Source: Oscillospiraceae bacterium
GTDB taxonomy: Bacteria; Bacillota; Clostridia; Oscillospirales; Oscillospiraceae
Length of the DNA stretch: 64,000 nt
Direction of reading: 5' to 3'
Assembly (NCBI GenBank): GCA_017538965.1
Contig: JAFYHU010000012.1
Span: 30,174 to 94,173 of the forward strand
This document shows, piece after piece, positions 25,523 through 32,787 of the stretch; position 1 is the first letter of the stretch, and every line of letters starts with the position of its first letter. The notes beneath the pieces are model-generated. The model was given only the letters and a program-made list of their open reading frames with translations. It was not told the origin of the DNA and ran no database searches. A program made the translations under genes and the position numbers.

Positions 25523-25812
25523 TGGGCGGAATCTATATCCACAATTTCACAAAAGAGCGCTATGAGGAATTGCTCATGTGGGCAAGGGTCGGTGCTAACA
25601 ACTGCATGATCGGAGAGCACACGGAAATAACAGTTGTCCCCGACCACGGGCGGCTGATTGATGCGGATGTGCTTGTCAGAGAGCTGAATTCTATTCGGGT
25701 ATCTTTTGGAAGTACAAACGGATTGGTAGAAGGTGGGCTAAACATAGCGGTTTCGACAGTGAATGGGATGCCCACCATCATCCCGGCAGATAAGGAGGTA
25801 GACAATGGATAA
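25522..25812 (+). CDS. Hypothetical protein
   Basis: This 96-aa protein contains DHGRLIDADVLVREL and MPTIIPADK, a pattern common in small Clostridia phage proteins of unknown role. It is coupled to its neighbours. Confidence 0.5.
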   Translation: MGGIYIHNFTKERYEELLMWARVGANNCMIGEHTEITVVPDHGRLIDADVLVRELNSIRVSFGSTNGLVEGGLNIAVSTVNGMPTIIPADKEVDNG

Positions 25813-26260
25813 TGAAAAGCTGTTTCTGGCTGAGGCGGTAACTGATTTCATCCGGGAATCGAACTGGCTGAACGGGAGGGATATCCGTACCCTTGCTCAA
25901 TTAAGAGATTCCGTCGTGTGCAAAAACAGCCAGATTGGAGAGTTCAAATGCTATGTGGAACTGATTGAGAGCCGCGGCCCCGGATACGACCCGAAAATAA
26001 TCTGCGTTGACACTTGCCTACAACACGAAATTTTTGAATTGAGGAGAATCGGCATAAACACAATCGGCTGTTGTTGTGGTCACGGGCGAAAAGAAGCCTA
26101 TATTCAAGTATCACCTCAGTCTGTGAAAAAAATGCACGAACTTGGATATGAACAACTTCCTGAACATGATGACGGTCAAGGAAAGTGGTGTTTTAAGCCA
26201 AAGACCTATTTGCTTGAGCCTGTAAGAAAAACTTACAAGTTCGATAAGGCGGAAACATGA
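25805..26260 (+). CDS. Hypothetical protein with Cys/His cluster
   Basis: This 151-aa protein has an IGCCCGHGRK motif, probably metal-binding, in its C-terminal half. The AT-rich composition differs from the flanking genes. Function unknown. Confidence 0.55.
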   Translation: MDNEKLFLAEAVTDFIRESNWLNGRDIRTLAQLRDSVVCKNSQIGEFKCYVELIESRGPGYDPKIICVDTCLQHEIFELRRIGINTIGCCCGHGRKEAYIQVSPQSVKKMHELGYEQLPEHDDGQGKWCFKPKTYLLEPVRKTYKFDKAET

Positions 26261-26400
26261 TCGACAAAAGCTGTTTGAACTATGACGGGGATGAGGACTG
26301 CAACAAGTGCTGCGTCCATGGGTACATCTTCAGCTGCTCGGTTCCCTGTCCGGATTACAAGGGATTCATCCCTGACAGGAAAGAACAGGAGGAAAAGTAA
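26257..26400 (+). CDS. Small cysteine-rich protein
   Basis: This 47-aa protein has seven cysteines (CLNYDGDEDCNKCC, CSVPCPDY). The ATG overlaps the previous stop, and the stop abuts the next GTG. Confidence 0.5.
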   Translation: MIDKSCLNYDGDEDCNKCCVHGYIFSCSVPCPDYKGFIPDRKEQEEK

Positions 26401-27537
26401 GTGGCAAGATACGTAGACTTAGACAAGGTCATTGACCATCTCGAGGACGTGTGGGGTTATGAAGGGATGCGGGAGGAACTGTATGATGATCTGCTGATTC
26501 CGGCCGCAGATGTGTTCGAGCGTCCGAAGTGGGTCAGCGTTGAGGATGCGCTCCCGGCCTCGTTCGATGAGGAAACCTGGGTCATGGATGAGGACGGGAG
26601 CATCAGCACAGACACCTGGCAGGCGGATAGAGGGGAACCCGGGAGAATCGTTTTCCCGTCCGGCCATGTATGTGAATTCACACAAAGTGGGTGGTACCGC
26701 TGGGATGCCCATAAAATCATCAAATGGGCGCCGCTGGTAATTCCGGAACCAAAAGAGGACGAGGCGGATTGTGAAAACAAAATCCTGCGGGAAGCCATCA
26801 GCCGCTACGGAAAAGATGCTCAGCTGAAAATGGTCCTCGAAGAAATGAGCGAGCTTCAGAAAGAGATTTGCAAACACTGGCGCGGAGCGGAAAACCTCGG
26901 CTGTATTGCGGAAGAGATCGCGGACGTTGAAATCATGCTTGAGCAGGCGAAGATGATCTTCTGCTGCACGGGCTCAGTGGAGTGTATCCGCGAGCGCAAG
27001 ATAAAACGCCTGTCGAAAGGCTGGGAGAGAAAAGCGAGGATGCCGAATGAGCGTTTCCAAGTATGCCTACACGCCGGAGTTCTGCGACGGCGTCCCCTGT
27101 TCCGGCGATTGCGACAACTGCGGAAAGCGCGACCAGCAGGTGCGCGTCCTCGCTCTGCAGGCCGGCATCTGTCCGTGGTGCAAGCGGAATCTTTCCGAGA
27201 TTCGCGAAGACAGCGACGGAAAACACCGTTACTGCTACGGGTGTTTTTCCAATTTCTACATTCACGAGGATTCCCCATGAGCCGGGCATTCGCGTTTCCG
27301 GAGAAGGAACCGGAAGCCCCCGATCTGATCCTCACCGCCGAGCAGGTGCTCGACCTCCCGATCGGCAGCCGCGTAGCCATCTGCGGGAAGAACGGACACG
27401 GCGAGGATCAGGAGACGGTCTGCATCGTGGCCGGGCATCCGACACGGAAGTTCCTGACCTATCGGACCGAGGGCGGCATGATCCGACGCTGCGCGATCAG
27501 CGACTATCCCGGCAAGTACTACAGGAAGGTGGTGTGA
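26401..27537 (+). CDS. Read-through fusion: DUF551/MazG-like protein joined in frame to a downstream small protein
   Basis: A GTG-started frame stays open for 378 codons. Residues 1-125 resemble DUF551 (WVSVEDALP, IIKWAPLVIPEP). Residues 126-215 form a MazG-like helical domain with EEMSELQKEI and EEIADVEIM, the E-E-x-x-E and E-x-x-D metal-binding pairs of nucleotide pyrophosphohydrolases. Residues about 216-292 translate the next gene in the wrong frame and look like noise (Arg-rich). The last 86 residues equal the separate gene at 27277. It has probably lost its own stop near 27050, where an ATGA overlap with the next gene would be expected. Confidence 0.6.
   Translation: MARYVDLDKVIDHLEDVWGYEGMREELYDDLLIPAADVFERPKWVSVEDALPASFDEETWVMDEDGSISTDTWQADRGEPGRIVFPSGHVCEFTQSGWYRWDAHKIIKWAPLVIPEPKEDEADCENKILREAISRYGKDAQLKMVLEEMSELQKEICKHWRGAENLGCIAEEIADVEIMLEQAKMIFCCTGSVECIRERKIKRLSKGWERKARMPNERFQVCLHAGVLRRRPLFRRLRQLRKARPAGARPRSAGRHLSVVQAESFRDSRRQRRKTPLLLRVFFQFLHSRGFPMSRAFAFPEKEPEAPDLILTAEQVLDLPIGSRVAICGKNGHGEDQETVCIVAGHPTRKFLTYRTEGGMIRRCAISDYPGKYYRKVV
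27047..27280 (+). CDS. Zinc-ribbon protein nested in the read-through frame
   Basis: This 77-aa protein, in a different frame from the fused gene around it, has CSGDCDNCGK, CPWCKRN and CYGCF, well-formed CxxC pairs. That makes this the true coding frame here. It ends with a 4-bp overlap onto the ATG at 27277. Confidence 0.6.
   Translation: MSVSKYAYTPEFCDGVPCSGDCDNCGKRDQQVRVLALQAGICPWCKRNLSEIREDSDGKHRYCYGCFSNFYIHEDSP
27277..27537 (+). CDS. Hypothetical protein, also readable as the fusion C terminus
   Basis: This 86-aa protein starts MSRAFAFPEKEPEAPD and contains LDLPIGSRVAICGKNG, a small beta-rich domain. It has its own ATG, so it may be made both alone and as part of the fused product. Confidence 0.5.
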   Translation: MSRAFAFPEKEPEAPDLILTAEQVLDLPIGSRVAICGKNGHGEDQETVCIVAGHPTRKFLTYRTEGGMIRRCAISDYPGKYYRKVV

Positions 27538-27540
27538 ACC

Positions 27541-27726
27541 ATGATGAATTACAGCATCAAGACGGTTGACGGCAACCGTTACGATTACTACCGACAGGAC
27601 GGAGCGCCGGCGTTTGACAAGGAGGACGAGGACTGGATCGAGATCATTGACAAACACGGCACCCGCCGAATGTTCCTGCGCAGGAACATCGTGAGCGTGA
27701 CCGCCCGAAGAGAGGACAATGCATGA
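27541..27726 (+). CDS. Hypothetical protein
   Basis: This 61-aa protein is predicted to be a small beta barrel (YSIKTVDGNRYDYY, WIEIIDKHGTRRMFLRRNI). It is the last gene of the early operon before the late regulator. Confidence 0.5.
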   Translation: MMNYSIKTVDGNRYDYYRQDGAPAFDKEDEDWIEIIDKHGTRRMFLRRNIVSVTARREDNA

Positions 27727-27742
27727 CCTCCCCGCGCGCCCC

Positions 27743-27771
27743 TTGCCCCGCTTGCGAGGCTGCGGTATAAT
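27743..27771 (+). promoter_or_regulatory. Promoter for the late regulator
   Basis: TTGCCC, a 17-bp spacer and a perfect TATAAT (27766-27771) precede the regulator ATG by 23 bp. AGGAGG lies between them. Confidence 0.6.
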
Positions 27772-27794
27772 AGGCACGAAAGGAGGATAGACGC

Positions 27795-28199
27795 ATGACG
27801 CTTGCTGAGCTGAACGGACACCTTGATATGGTCACCCAACTCCACAGCGCAAGAGAAGACCTCCAGACGCTGCAGGACCGCATCCTCGGCGCGCAGCAGT
27901 TCGACGGCATGCCCCACGGCCACGACGCGGCCCGGAAGGTCGAGAACCTGTCTATCCTCCTGAAGGAGAAATCCGACGACGTGGACAGGCTGGAACGGAT
28001 CGTGGACCGCTCCGAGAAGACCGTCCGCAGATGGGTCACTTCCGTGCCGGACACCAGAGCCAGAACCGCGCTCAGTCTCCGCTTCCTCTGCGGGATGAAG
28101 TGGGATGACGTGACGGACTACGTGGGCGGCGAAAAGAGCGTGGAATCCGTCAAGGCCATGTGCTACCGATGGTTGAAGGAGACGAAAGCCCCGGAATAG
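27795..28199 (+). CDS. Sigma-like phage late transcription regulator
   Basis: This 134-aa protein has a helical N-terminal half and a C-terminal region-4-like HTH (TALSLRFLCGMKWDDVTDYV then SVESVKAMCYRWL), as in small ArpU/DUF1492-type late regulators. It has its own promoter and lies at the end of the early operon, the usual site for the activator of the packaging and structural genes. Confidence 0.7.
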   Translation: MTLAELNGHLDMVTQLHSAREDLQTLQDRILGAQQFDGMPHGHDAARKVENLSILLKEKSDDVDRLERIVDRSEKTVRRWVTSVPDTRARTALSLRFLCGMKWDDVTDYVGGEKSVESVKAMCYRWLKETKAPE

Positions 28200-28323
28200 C
28201 ATCTGCCGCCGCCGGAATGTCCCGAATTTCGCGTTTACCGGCCCGACCCCCTGTAGATACATCCCCTGACCGCAAAACGCGAGGGAAGCGAAAAGAACGG
28301 CCAATTTCGGCAAAACAAAAAAG
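28200..28323. other. Spacer before the convergent terminator
   Basis: About 120 bp follow the late regulator. They contain a 7-bp inverted repeat (CGCGTTT / AAACGCG) but no gene that I can support. Confidence 0.4.
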
Positions 28324-28371
28324 AGCCCCTGCCAGATCGGGAACGATCCCGAAAAGGCAGGGGCTTTCTCA
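28324..28371. terminator. Bidirectional terminator between early and late operons
   Basis: A 10-bp stem (AGCCCCTGCC / GGCAGGGGCT) encloses a second hairpin (TCGGGA / TCCCGA). On the minus strand it is followed by CTTTTTTG, so it mainly ends the leftward late transcript. Confidence 0.85.
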
Positions 28372-28376
28372 GTTAT

Positions 28377-28733
28377 TCAGTGTTTGCCGGTGTATTCGTC
28401 TTCCTCGCCAAGCACGGAAGGAACATCGTCTTTCTGTCCCGTTCCCTGTTTCTCAGCCTGCGGAATCTTGATGGTGACGTTCTTGATCGTCTCATAGACG
28501 CCGCATGAGGCCCATCCGGACACGATGCCTACCGCGATGGCGGTCAGGATATCGTGGGCGGGAAATTCTGGCATGAACTTCATGGCGACCACGCCGAGGG
28601 CGCCGCCGCACAGCCCGCAGATGACGGGAATCCAGTCCCGGTTGATCGGCGCCAGCTTCACGGCCTCGCCGACCAGGAAGCAGATAACGGCAATGACGGG
28701 GACAGACACGATCCCCCAGTCAGAAATACTCAT
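28377..28733 (-). CDS. Phage holin
   Basis: This 118-aa protein has three predicted transmembrane segments (about residues 7-25, 35-50 and 60-82) and a hydrophilic charged tail. It is the last gene of the late operon, next to the endolysin. Holins assemble in the membrane and release the endolysin to the wall. Confidence 0.75.
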   Translation of the reverse strand: MSISDWGIVSVPVIAVICFLVGEAVKLAPINRDWIPVICGLCGGALGVVAMKFMPEFPAHDILTAIAVGIVSGWASCGVYETIKNVTIKIPQAEKQGTGQKDDVPSVLGEEDEYTGKH

Positions 28734-28749
28734 AGGTCATTCTCCTTTC

Positions 28750-28926
28750 TCAGCCGGGGATGTCGATGATCTGGAAGATGTCGGCCGGGTCGACATACTC
28801 CGGGTCATTCTTCGGCAGCTTGGTGCCCATCTTCAGTTTGTCGCAGGCGTCAAAGAAGTCTTTCGCTTCGATGTTCGCCCGCTTGCCGCTGTAAAATACG
28901 GCCATCCAGACTTTGTTTTCTTCCAT
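28750..28926 (-). CDS. Hypothetical protein between holin and endolysin
   Basis: This 58-aa protein (MEENKVWMAVFYSGKRANIE...) has a good Shine-Dalgarno (GGAGGAAAG) and sits in the lysis module. It has no membrane segment. Function unknown. Confidence 0.55.
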   Translation of the reverse strand: MEENKVWMAVFYSGKRANIEAKDFFDACDKLKMGTKLPKNDPEYVDPADIFQIIDIPG

Positions 28927-28939
28927 GATTCTTTCCTCC

Positions 28940-29761
28940 TCATAAAGATTTGATTTTCAGCAATTCGCCCCACGTAAGCGGGCCGACAATGCCATCCGGT
29001 TTCAGACCCTTGTCGGTCTGGTATGCCTTGACGCGCTCGGTCAGGAAGGTGCCGAAGTAGCTGTCGGTGTAGTGCACACCGTACTCCTGCGCCTTCAGCA
29101 GCGAGCTGAGCACTTCCACGTCCGGTCCCTTCATTCCCTCGCAGATGACGCGCGGAGGCCAGTACTCGTGCGTCGGCATGATCGCCGGGGTGATCACCGC
29201 CGAGGCGCTGCCGCCCTGATCGGGCGTAGCCGTCGCGATCTCCGAGGCGTCAACCGCCGTACCGGCAAGCTCGCCCTGCAGACGCTGCGCGGACTTGTAC
29301 CGGGCGTCGACATTGTTGTACGTGGGGCGCTCGTACTGCTTGCACACCGCCTCGGTGCAGGCATACAGATTGTCCGAGGTCTTGAGCATCTGGAACAGGC
29401 CGGCATACTCGCCCTCGGTCTTGAGCTCCTGCAGAGCGAACCGCGTCTGCATGATCTCGCTGTCCAGCGTCAGCCCCGACGCCTTCCAGAACTCCCACAG
29501 CTTCCGTTTTCGATAGGCCAGCGTCCACTGGGCCAGACCGAAGCCCTTGCTGTCCGCGGCGAAACTCTCCTTGCTCAGCGCCCCGGAGGTCGCCCGCGCC
29601 ACATAGTCCTTGCTCGATGTGCGGTTCTGGCCGAAATCCCCCTGCAGCCGTCCCGGCTCCAGATTGGATTCGCAGTCCCAGTTCCCCATCATGCCAAAGG
29701 CACCGGCATCGGTCAGGCCGCCCTGCCGGAGCAGCGCGTAGATCTTCTCGTTTCTGGTCAT
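28940..29761 (-). CDS. Endolysin: phage tail-lysozyme domain plus peptidoglycan-binding domain
   Basis: This 273-aa protein has an N-terminal tail-tip-lysozyme-like domain (residues 1-150: GAFGMMGNWDCESNLEPG, GFGLAQWT), including the catalytic Glu in the ESNLEPG region. The C-terminal PG_binding_1 domain (about 205-273) contains GPDVEVLSSLLKAQ and LKPDGIVGPLTW. It cleaves peptidoglycan for host lysis. No signal peptide is present, so export depends on the holin. It overlaps the upstream gene by 4 bp. Confidence 0.85.
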   Translation of the reverse strand: MTRNEKIYALLRQGGLTDAGAFGMMGNWDCESNLEPGRLQGDFGQNRTSSKDYVARATSGALSKESFAADSKGFGLAQWTLAYRKRKLWEFWKASGLTLDSEIMQTRFALQELKTEGEYAGLFQMLKTSDNLYACTEAVCKQYERPTYNNVDARYKSAQRLQGELAGTAVDASEIATATPDQGGSASAVITPAIMPTHEYWPPRVICEGMKGPDVEVLSSLLKAQEYGVHYTDSYFGTFLTERVKAYQTDKGLKPDGIVGPLTWGELLKIKSL

Positions 29762-30231
29762 GCGACACTCTCCTTCTTCTTCGGGTCTGTCTTCAGCGGC
29801 AGATTCCCCACGTCGCGCATGATGTCGTCCGCGTCGCCGTTGCCGCCCAGCCCGTTGTGATAGCAGTCGTGCATCTCCCGGAGAATCCTTCGCTCGTCAA
29901 AGGTGACCGCCCCGTGATTGATGTATGACTGGCCGATGTACCGGATGCGGTCGAGAAGGACGTATTTCAGAGCCGTCGTCTGGTTTTTGTCCTTCTCTTC
30001 CATATCCGCGAAGCGCTTTTCTGCCTGCTGGTTGAACTGTTCCTGTTTCTTCACGTATTCGTCCAGCTTCCTGCTGATCTGGCTGAGCTGATCGGTCCGA
30101 TCCTCAGCCCGGTCCTCTTTTTTGGCCTTGCGCTCCTGCTTCCACTTCCAGCGCTCCTGGATGATGTTGATGATCGCAAGGCCTCCCGCCCCGCAGATGA
30201 AGGCGAGAATTACATTCCACAGCGCGTCCAT
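29758..30231 (-). CDS. Membrane-anchored coiled-coil protein of the lysis region
   Basis: This 157-aa protein has an N-terminal transmembrane helix (about residues 5-24), a long charged coiled coil (about 26-80) and a helical C-terminal domain (DERRILREMHDCYHNGLGGNGD). Similar phage proteins lie beside holins. It may be an accessory holin or spanin-like factor, but this is inferred. Confidence 0.6.
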   Translation of the reverse strand: MDALWNVILAFICGAGGLAIINIIQERWKWKQERKAKKEDRAEDRTDQLSQISRKLDEYVKKQEQFNQQAEKRFADMEEKDKNQTTALKYVLLDRIRYIGQSYINHGAVTFDERRILREMHDCYHNGLGGNGDADDIMRDVGNLPLKTDPKKKESVA

Positions 30232-30245
30232 AGCGGTTTTCCTCC

Positions 30246-30277
30246 ATAAGAAAACCCGCCCCCTTTCGGGAACGGGT
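30246..30277 (-). terminator. Terminator within the late operon
   Basis: On the minus strand ACCCGTTCCC, loop GAAA, then GGGGGCGGGT is followed by TTTCTT. It could lower expression of the lysis genes relative to the tail and DGR genes. Confidence 0.65.
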
Positions 30278-30300
30278 CCGGTTGTGTTGTGTGTGAATGT

Positions 30301-30477
30301 TCAGGGAGCCAGCTCCCTGGCGATGTCTTCCTGCTCCTTGTCCGTCATGTACAGGCGGTCCGCGATTTCGTCCGAAAGGGCGTTCTGCTGCTTCAGCTCG
30401 AACACCAGATCGCGGATCAGCTCGTCCTGCCGCACGACAATATCCAGCAGGGATTCGATAATCTGTAGGTCGGTCAT
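30301..30477 (-). CDS. Small coiled-coil protein
   Basis: This 58-aa helical protein (LLDIVVRQDELIRDLVFELK) probably forms a coiled coil. It lies between the XkdX-like and lysis genes. Unknown role. Confidence 0.55.
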   Translation of the reverse strand: MTDLQIIESLLDIVVRQDELIRDLVFELKQQNALSDEIADRLYMTDKEQEDIARELAP

Positions 30478-30497
30478 GTTCCGGTCTGCCCTCTCTG

Positions 30498-30662
30498 TCA
30501 GTCGTTCTCGGGAACGTAGGGCTCGCCGGTGATCTGCTCATACTCCGCTGCCGTGATGCCGGTTCTCGGCACCCCGACCAGCGCGTACACCTGATCCTTG
30601 CTGAACAGGCCGGCCTCATAGTTCCGCTTGACCATCAGAAAGTTTTTGCTGTGCAGCGCCAT
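30498..30662 (-). CDS. XkdX-family phage protein
   Basis: This 54-aa protein shows the XkdX pattern: VKRNYEAGLFSKDQVYALVG then GITAAEYEQITG. XkdX proteins are short and lie downstream of tail-fibre genes in Firmicutes prophages. It starts 1 bp after the previous stop. Confidence 0.7.
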   Translation of the reverse strand: MALHSKNFLMVKRNYEAGLFSKDQVYALVGVPRTGITAAEYEQITGEPYVPEND

Positions 30663-30663
30663 C

Positions 30664-30984
30664 TCACACCTCCAGATCCACGCCGGTCATGGCGGCGATG
30701 TACTCGATGTCCGCCTGCAGCTGCGCCACGCTTTTCACGCGGGGCGGCTGCCATTCGGCGGCATACTCGAACCACGATTCGAAATCTTCCTCGATCTCTT
30801 CCTCATCGGGGGCGTCGCTGTCTGGGCATTCCATGAACGCCTCGCTGCACTCCCAGTGCGTGCTTTCCTCTTCCGGATCGGGTACCTCCTGATGATCGCT
30901 GCGGAGAAAGATCCGCGCGATGCCGTTTCGGATGTCGATCTCAATGTCCCGCTGTTTTTCTGCTGACTGACTTACGCAGAGCAT
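30664..30984 (-). CDS. Acidic protein downstream of the DGR reverse transcriptase
   Basis: This 106-aa, strongly acidic protein (DAPDEEEIEEDFESWFEYA; ends QLQADIEYIAAMTGVDL) starts within the last codons of the reverse transcriptase gene (13-bp overlap). The C-terminal motif recalls tail-fibre-associated phage proteins. It does not look like the basic helical Avd partner of DGRs. Confidence 0.6.
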   Translation of the reverse strand: MLCVSQSAEKQRDIEIDIRNGIARIFLRSDHQEVPDPEEESTHWECSEAFMECPDSDAPDEEEIEEDFESWFEYAAEWQPPRVKSVAQLQADIEYIAAMTGVDLEV

Positions 30985-32156
30985 AGTAAATCCCTCCTCG
31001 CCTCCTGGGCTGTCAAAATGGATGCTTTCTTCTGGATTGCCTGTATGCTGATGACCGTTCCCTTTTCTGCTTCTGCTTCCTTCACCCTCCGCAGCTGACG
31101 GATGCCCGCCGCCTTGAAGAATCCGTAATAGGCCGAAACCCTGCGCTGGATCTTCATGCGGTCGTCTCCTGCCGCCGAGCGCATGAACGCCCGCCGTGCC
31201 CGGATGAAGACGCGCGGCCGGATTCTGATTCTGCCCCTCGCTGTGACCACATAGCCCATCATGTCGATGCCGCAGTCCGTGTGCTTCCGGATATGCCAGT
31301 CGGGCTTGACGTCCAGACTGAACGATGCCTTCATGAACCGGATCAGCTTCCGGACCGCCATCAGCAGGTTGCGCCGGTCGGTTCCGCACAGCAGGATATC
31401 GTCCATGTAGAACAGGGCGCAGCTGCACAGCTGGACCGTCTTTCCGCGCCGCTCCTTGTGCAGGCCCATGACGTACCGGTAGGCGTAGCTCATGAAGTAG
31501 TTGCACAGGAACTGCGAGAGCAGGCTGCCGATGATCAGGCCGTCGCCGTGCATGCTGAGCAGGGAATCGACATACCAGAGCATGAGCTTGTTCTTGCCGA
31601 TGTCCCGCCGCAGCCACTTCATGGCCGTTTCCCGGCTGAGGCTCTGAAAGCATTTCCGGATATCCAGCTTGACGAAGTATTTTGTCTTCCCGGCCTTGGT
31701 CCATTTCTGGATAGCCTTGACGCCCTTCAGCTGGCCCTTGCCCTTCAGGCTGGCGTACTGATGGTATTCGTACTTGGCGTCCCACAGATCTTTCATGCAC
31801 CCGACCGCAACATGCTCCATGAGCTGCTGCATGACGGATTCGATGCCGATGATCCGGGTTTTCTTGCTGAGCCCGTCCGTCCGGACGGAGTAGCGGACCT
31901 CCTGCAGATCGAGGTCGCGGTTCCGGATACGCAGGGAGATGTCCTGAGCGATCCGGTGCAGAGCTTGTTCCATTTCCTTGTACAGGCCGAGGCCCTCGTG
32001 CGCGCGCTTCCGGATTTCCCGTGCGTCCAGATCGCAGTACCGCGAGGCGAACGCGCTGTAATCCTTCCGGTTCAGCTTCGAGGACAGGGCCTCCCACAGA
32101 AAGGGTTCGATGGTCTTTACGTCAGAAGGGTCGACACTTCTGCAGTATGTTTTCAT
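30972..32156 (-). CDS. DGR reverse transcriptase
   Basis: This 394-aa reverse transcriptase has FVKLDI at residues 161-166 (first catalytic Asp), the DGR-diagnostic IGSLLSQ at 209-215 in place of the usual QG motif, and the YMDD active site at 250-253. It copies the template-repeat RNA with adenine-specific errors, and the mutagenised cDNA replaces the variable repeat of the target gene. It lies 213 bp downstream of the template repeat on the same strand, within the late operon after the target gene. No group II intron maturase or endonuclease domain is present. Confidence 0.95.
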   Translation of the reverse strand: MKTYCRSVDPSDVKTIEPFLWEALSSKLNRKDYSAFASRYCDLDAREIRKRAHEGLGLYKEMEQALHRIAQDISLRIRNRDLDLQEVRYSVRTDGLSKKTRIIGIESVMQQLMEHVAVGCMKDLWDAKYEYHQYASLKGKGQLKGVKAIQKWTKAGKTKYFVKLDIRKCFQSLSRETAMKWLRRDIGKNKLMLWYVDSLLSMHGDGLIIGSLLSQFLCNYFMSYAYRYVMGLHKERRGKTVQLCSCALFYMDDILLCGTDRRNLLMAVRKLIRFMKASFSLDVKPDWHIRKHTDCGIDMMGYVVTARGRIRIRPRVFIRARRAFMRSAAGDDRMKIQRRVSAYYGFFKAAGIRQLRRVKEAEAEKGTVISIQAIQKKASILTAQEARRDLLCSA

Positions 32157-32369
32157 GCCTTCCCTCCTGACGGCCGAAGTCTTTTTGAATCTCAGGGCCT
32201 TTCGGTTTTCTACTGAGCCCGCGCATGGCCTCCGCCATACGCCCGGAGAGCAGCTTCAATTCTCAGGGCTGTCCCCGGTGCCGGTACGACACATTTTCGC
32301 CGCAGCGGGGAACTGGTCAAGCGTGGGGCGACCCGCCCCTCTTCTTTGTGTGTCAGTCTGTTCATAAAT
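32157..32369 (-). ncRNA. Template-repeat RNA 3' spacer between TR and RT
   Basis: The 213 bp between the template repeat and the RT start hold no supported gene. In the Bordetella phage DGR, the RNA just 3' of the TR binds the RT complex and primes cDNA synthesis. This stretch is in the matching place and has a matching length. Confidence 0.5.
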
Positions 32370-32657
32370 CCGCCCGCCGATGTTCCAGTTCGCGTTCGAG
32401 AGCCCGTTGTTCCTTGATACCCACGGTTTCCCGGGGGAGTAGACTGTATCACCGTCTCAGAGAGACGCTCCTTGTCAGTCGTTCGGGCGTACTGTCAGTT
32501 GACGCCACGGGATTGCCCTGCCTCTTTCGAGGTTTAGGTTTCCCCCGTTATTCGGAGTTCAATCATATGTCGCCATATGAAGGGGCAATTGCTTACCGTT
32601 GCCGCAGGAGAGCCCGGCATTCGCGACGCCGTTGTTCAGGTTGCCGAAGCGCTGCCA
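32370..32657 (-). repeat. DGR template repeat (TR), split by an intron
   Basis: The TR exons are 32595-32657 (63 nt) and 32370-32411 (42 nt). Joined, they give 105 nt that align with the VR without gaps. Nine AAC codons and one CAG code the variable positions; AAC is the classic TR codon. All 14 TR/VR differences are at TR adenines (14 of 22 adenines), and none is at C, G or T. The 183-nt insertion lies between TR codons 21 (GGT) and 22 (AAC). Confidence 0.95.
32412..32594 (-). ncRNA. Group I self-splicing intron (IC3-like, 183 nt) inside the TR
   Basis: Read 5' to 3' on the minus strand, P1 joins exon GGU to intron GCC (9-11) with a U-G wobble at the splice site, extended by AA/UU under a GCAA loop. 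P2 is a 7-bp stem with a GCGA loop (15-32). P3 is CUCC (38-41) with GGAG (124-127). P4 is ACGGG (47-51) with CCCGU (84-88). P5 and P5a (57-78) carry a GAAA loop. P6 is GGCGU/ACGCC (89-109). P7 is GACUG (115-119) with CAGUC (149-153). P8 is a 6-bp stem (128-142). P9 has a GAAA loop. The last base is G, and P10 can form as UU (7-8) with 3' exon AA. GGGCAAUCCCG resembles tRNA-Leu and Azoarcus introns. It encodes no protein. Confidence 0.88.
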
Positions 32658-32697
32658 CCACGGACAGGCACACCAGCGGATGCATGACCAATCCCCA

Positions 32698-32774
32698 CCC
32701 GGTCGGATGACCGGGATTTTTTCAAAATTTCGCGACCGGCTTACGCCGGTATGGAAAGGGGACGTGCGTCCCCT
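32698..32774 (-). promoter_or_regulatory. Three tetraloop hairpins between VR and TR
   Basis: Three perfect inverted repeats with 4-nt loops follow one another: 32698-32715 (CCCGGTC / GACCGGG), 32735-32750 (ACCGGC / GCCGGT, loop GTAA on the minus strand) and 32757-32774 (AGGGGAC / GTCCCCT). Bordetella-type DGRs need one such hairpin or cruciform downstream of the VR for efficient homing. The first, with adjoining T-run on the plus strand, could also be a terminator. Confidence 0.65.
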
Positions 32775-32787
32775 CTTTCAGCCCTTG

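Noticed and set aside
30664-32097. 477-codon frame overlapping the whole RT gene
   Set aside because: Only its last 106 codons look like a protein; the rest is an off-frame reading of the RT.
32210-32452. 80-codon minus-strand frame across the TR 3' exon
   Set aside because: It runs from intron sequence through the TR into the spacer, lacks a ribosome binding site, and the segment is explained as TR RNA.
32412-32594. TR insertion considered as an IS, MITE or group II intron
   Set aside because: There are no terminal inverted repeats or target duplication, no group II GUGYG start or domain V, and the P1-P9 pairings with final G fit group I.
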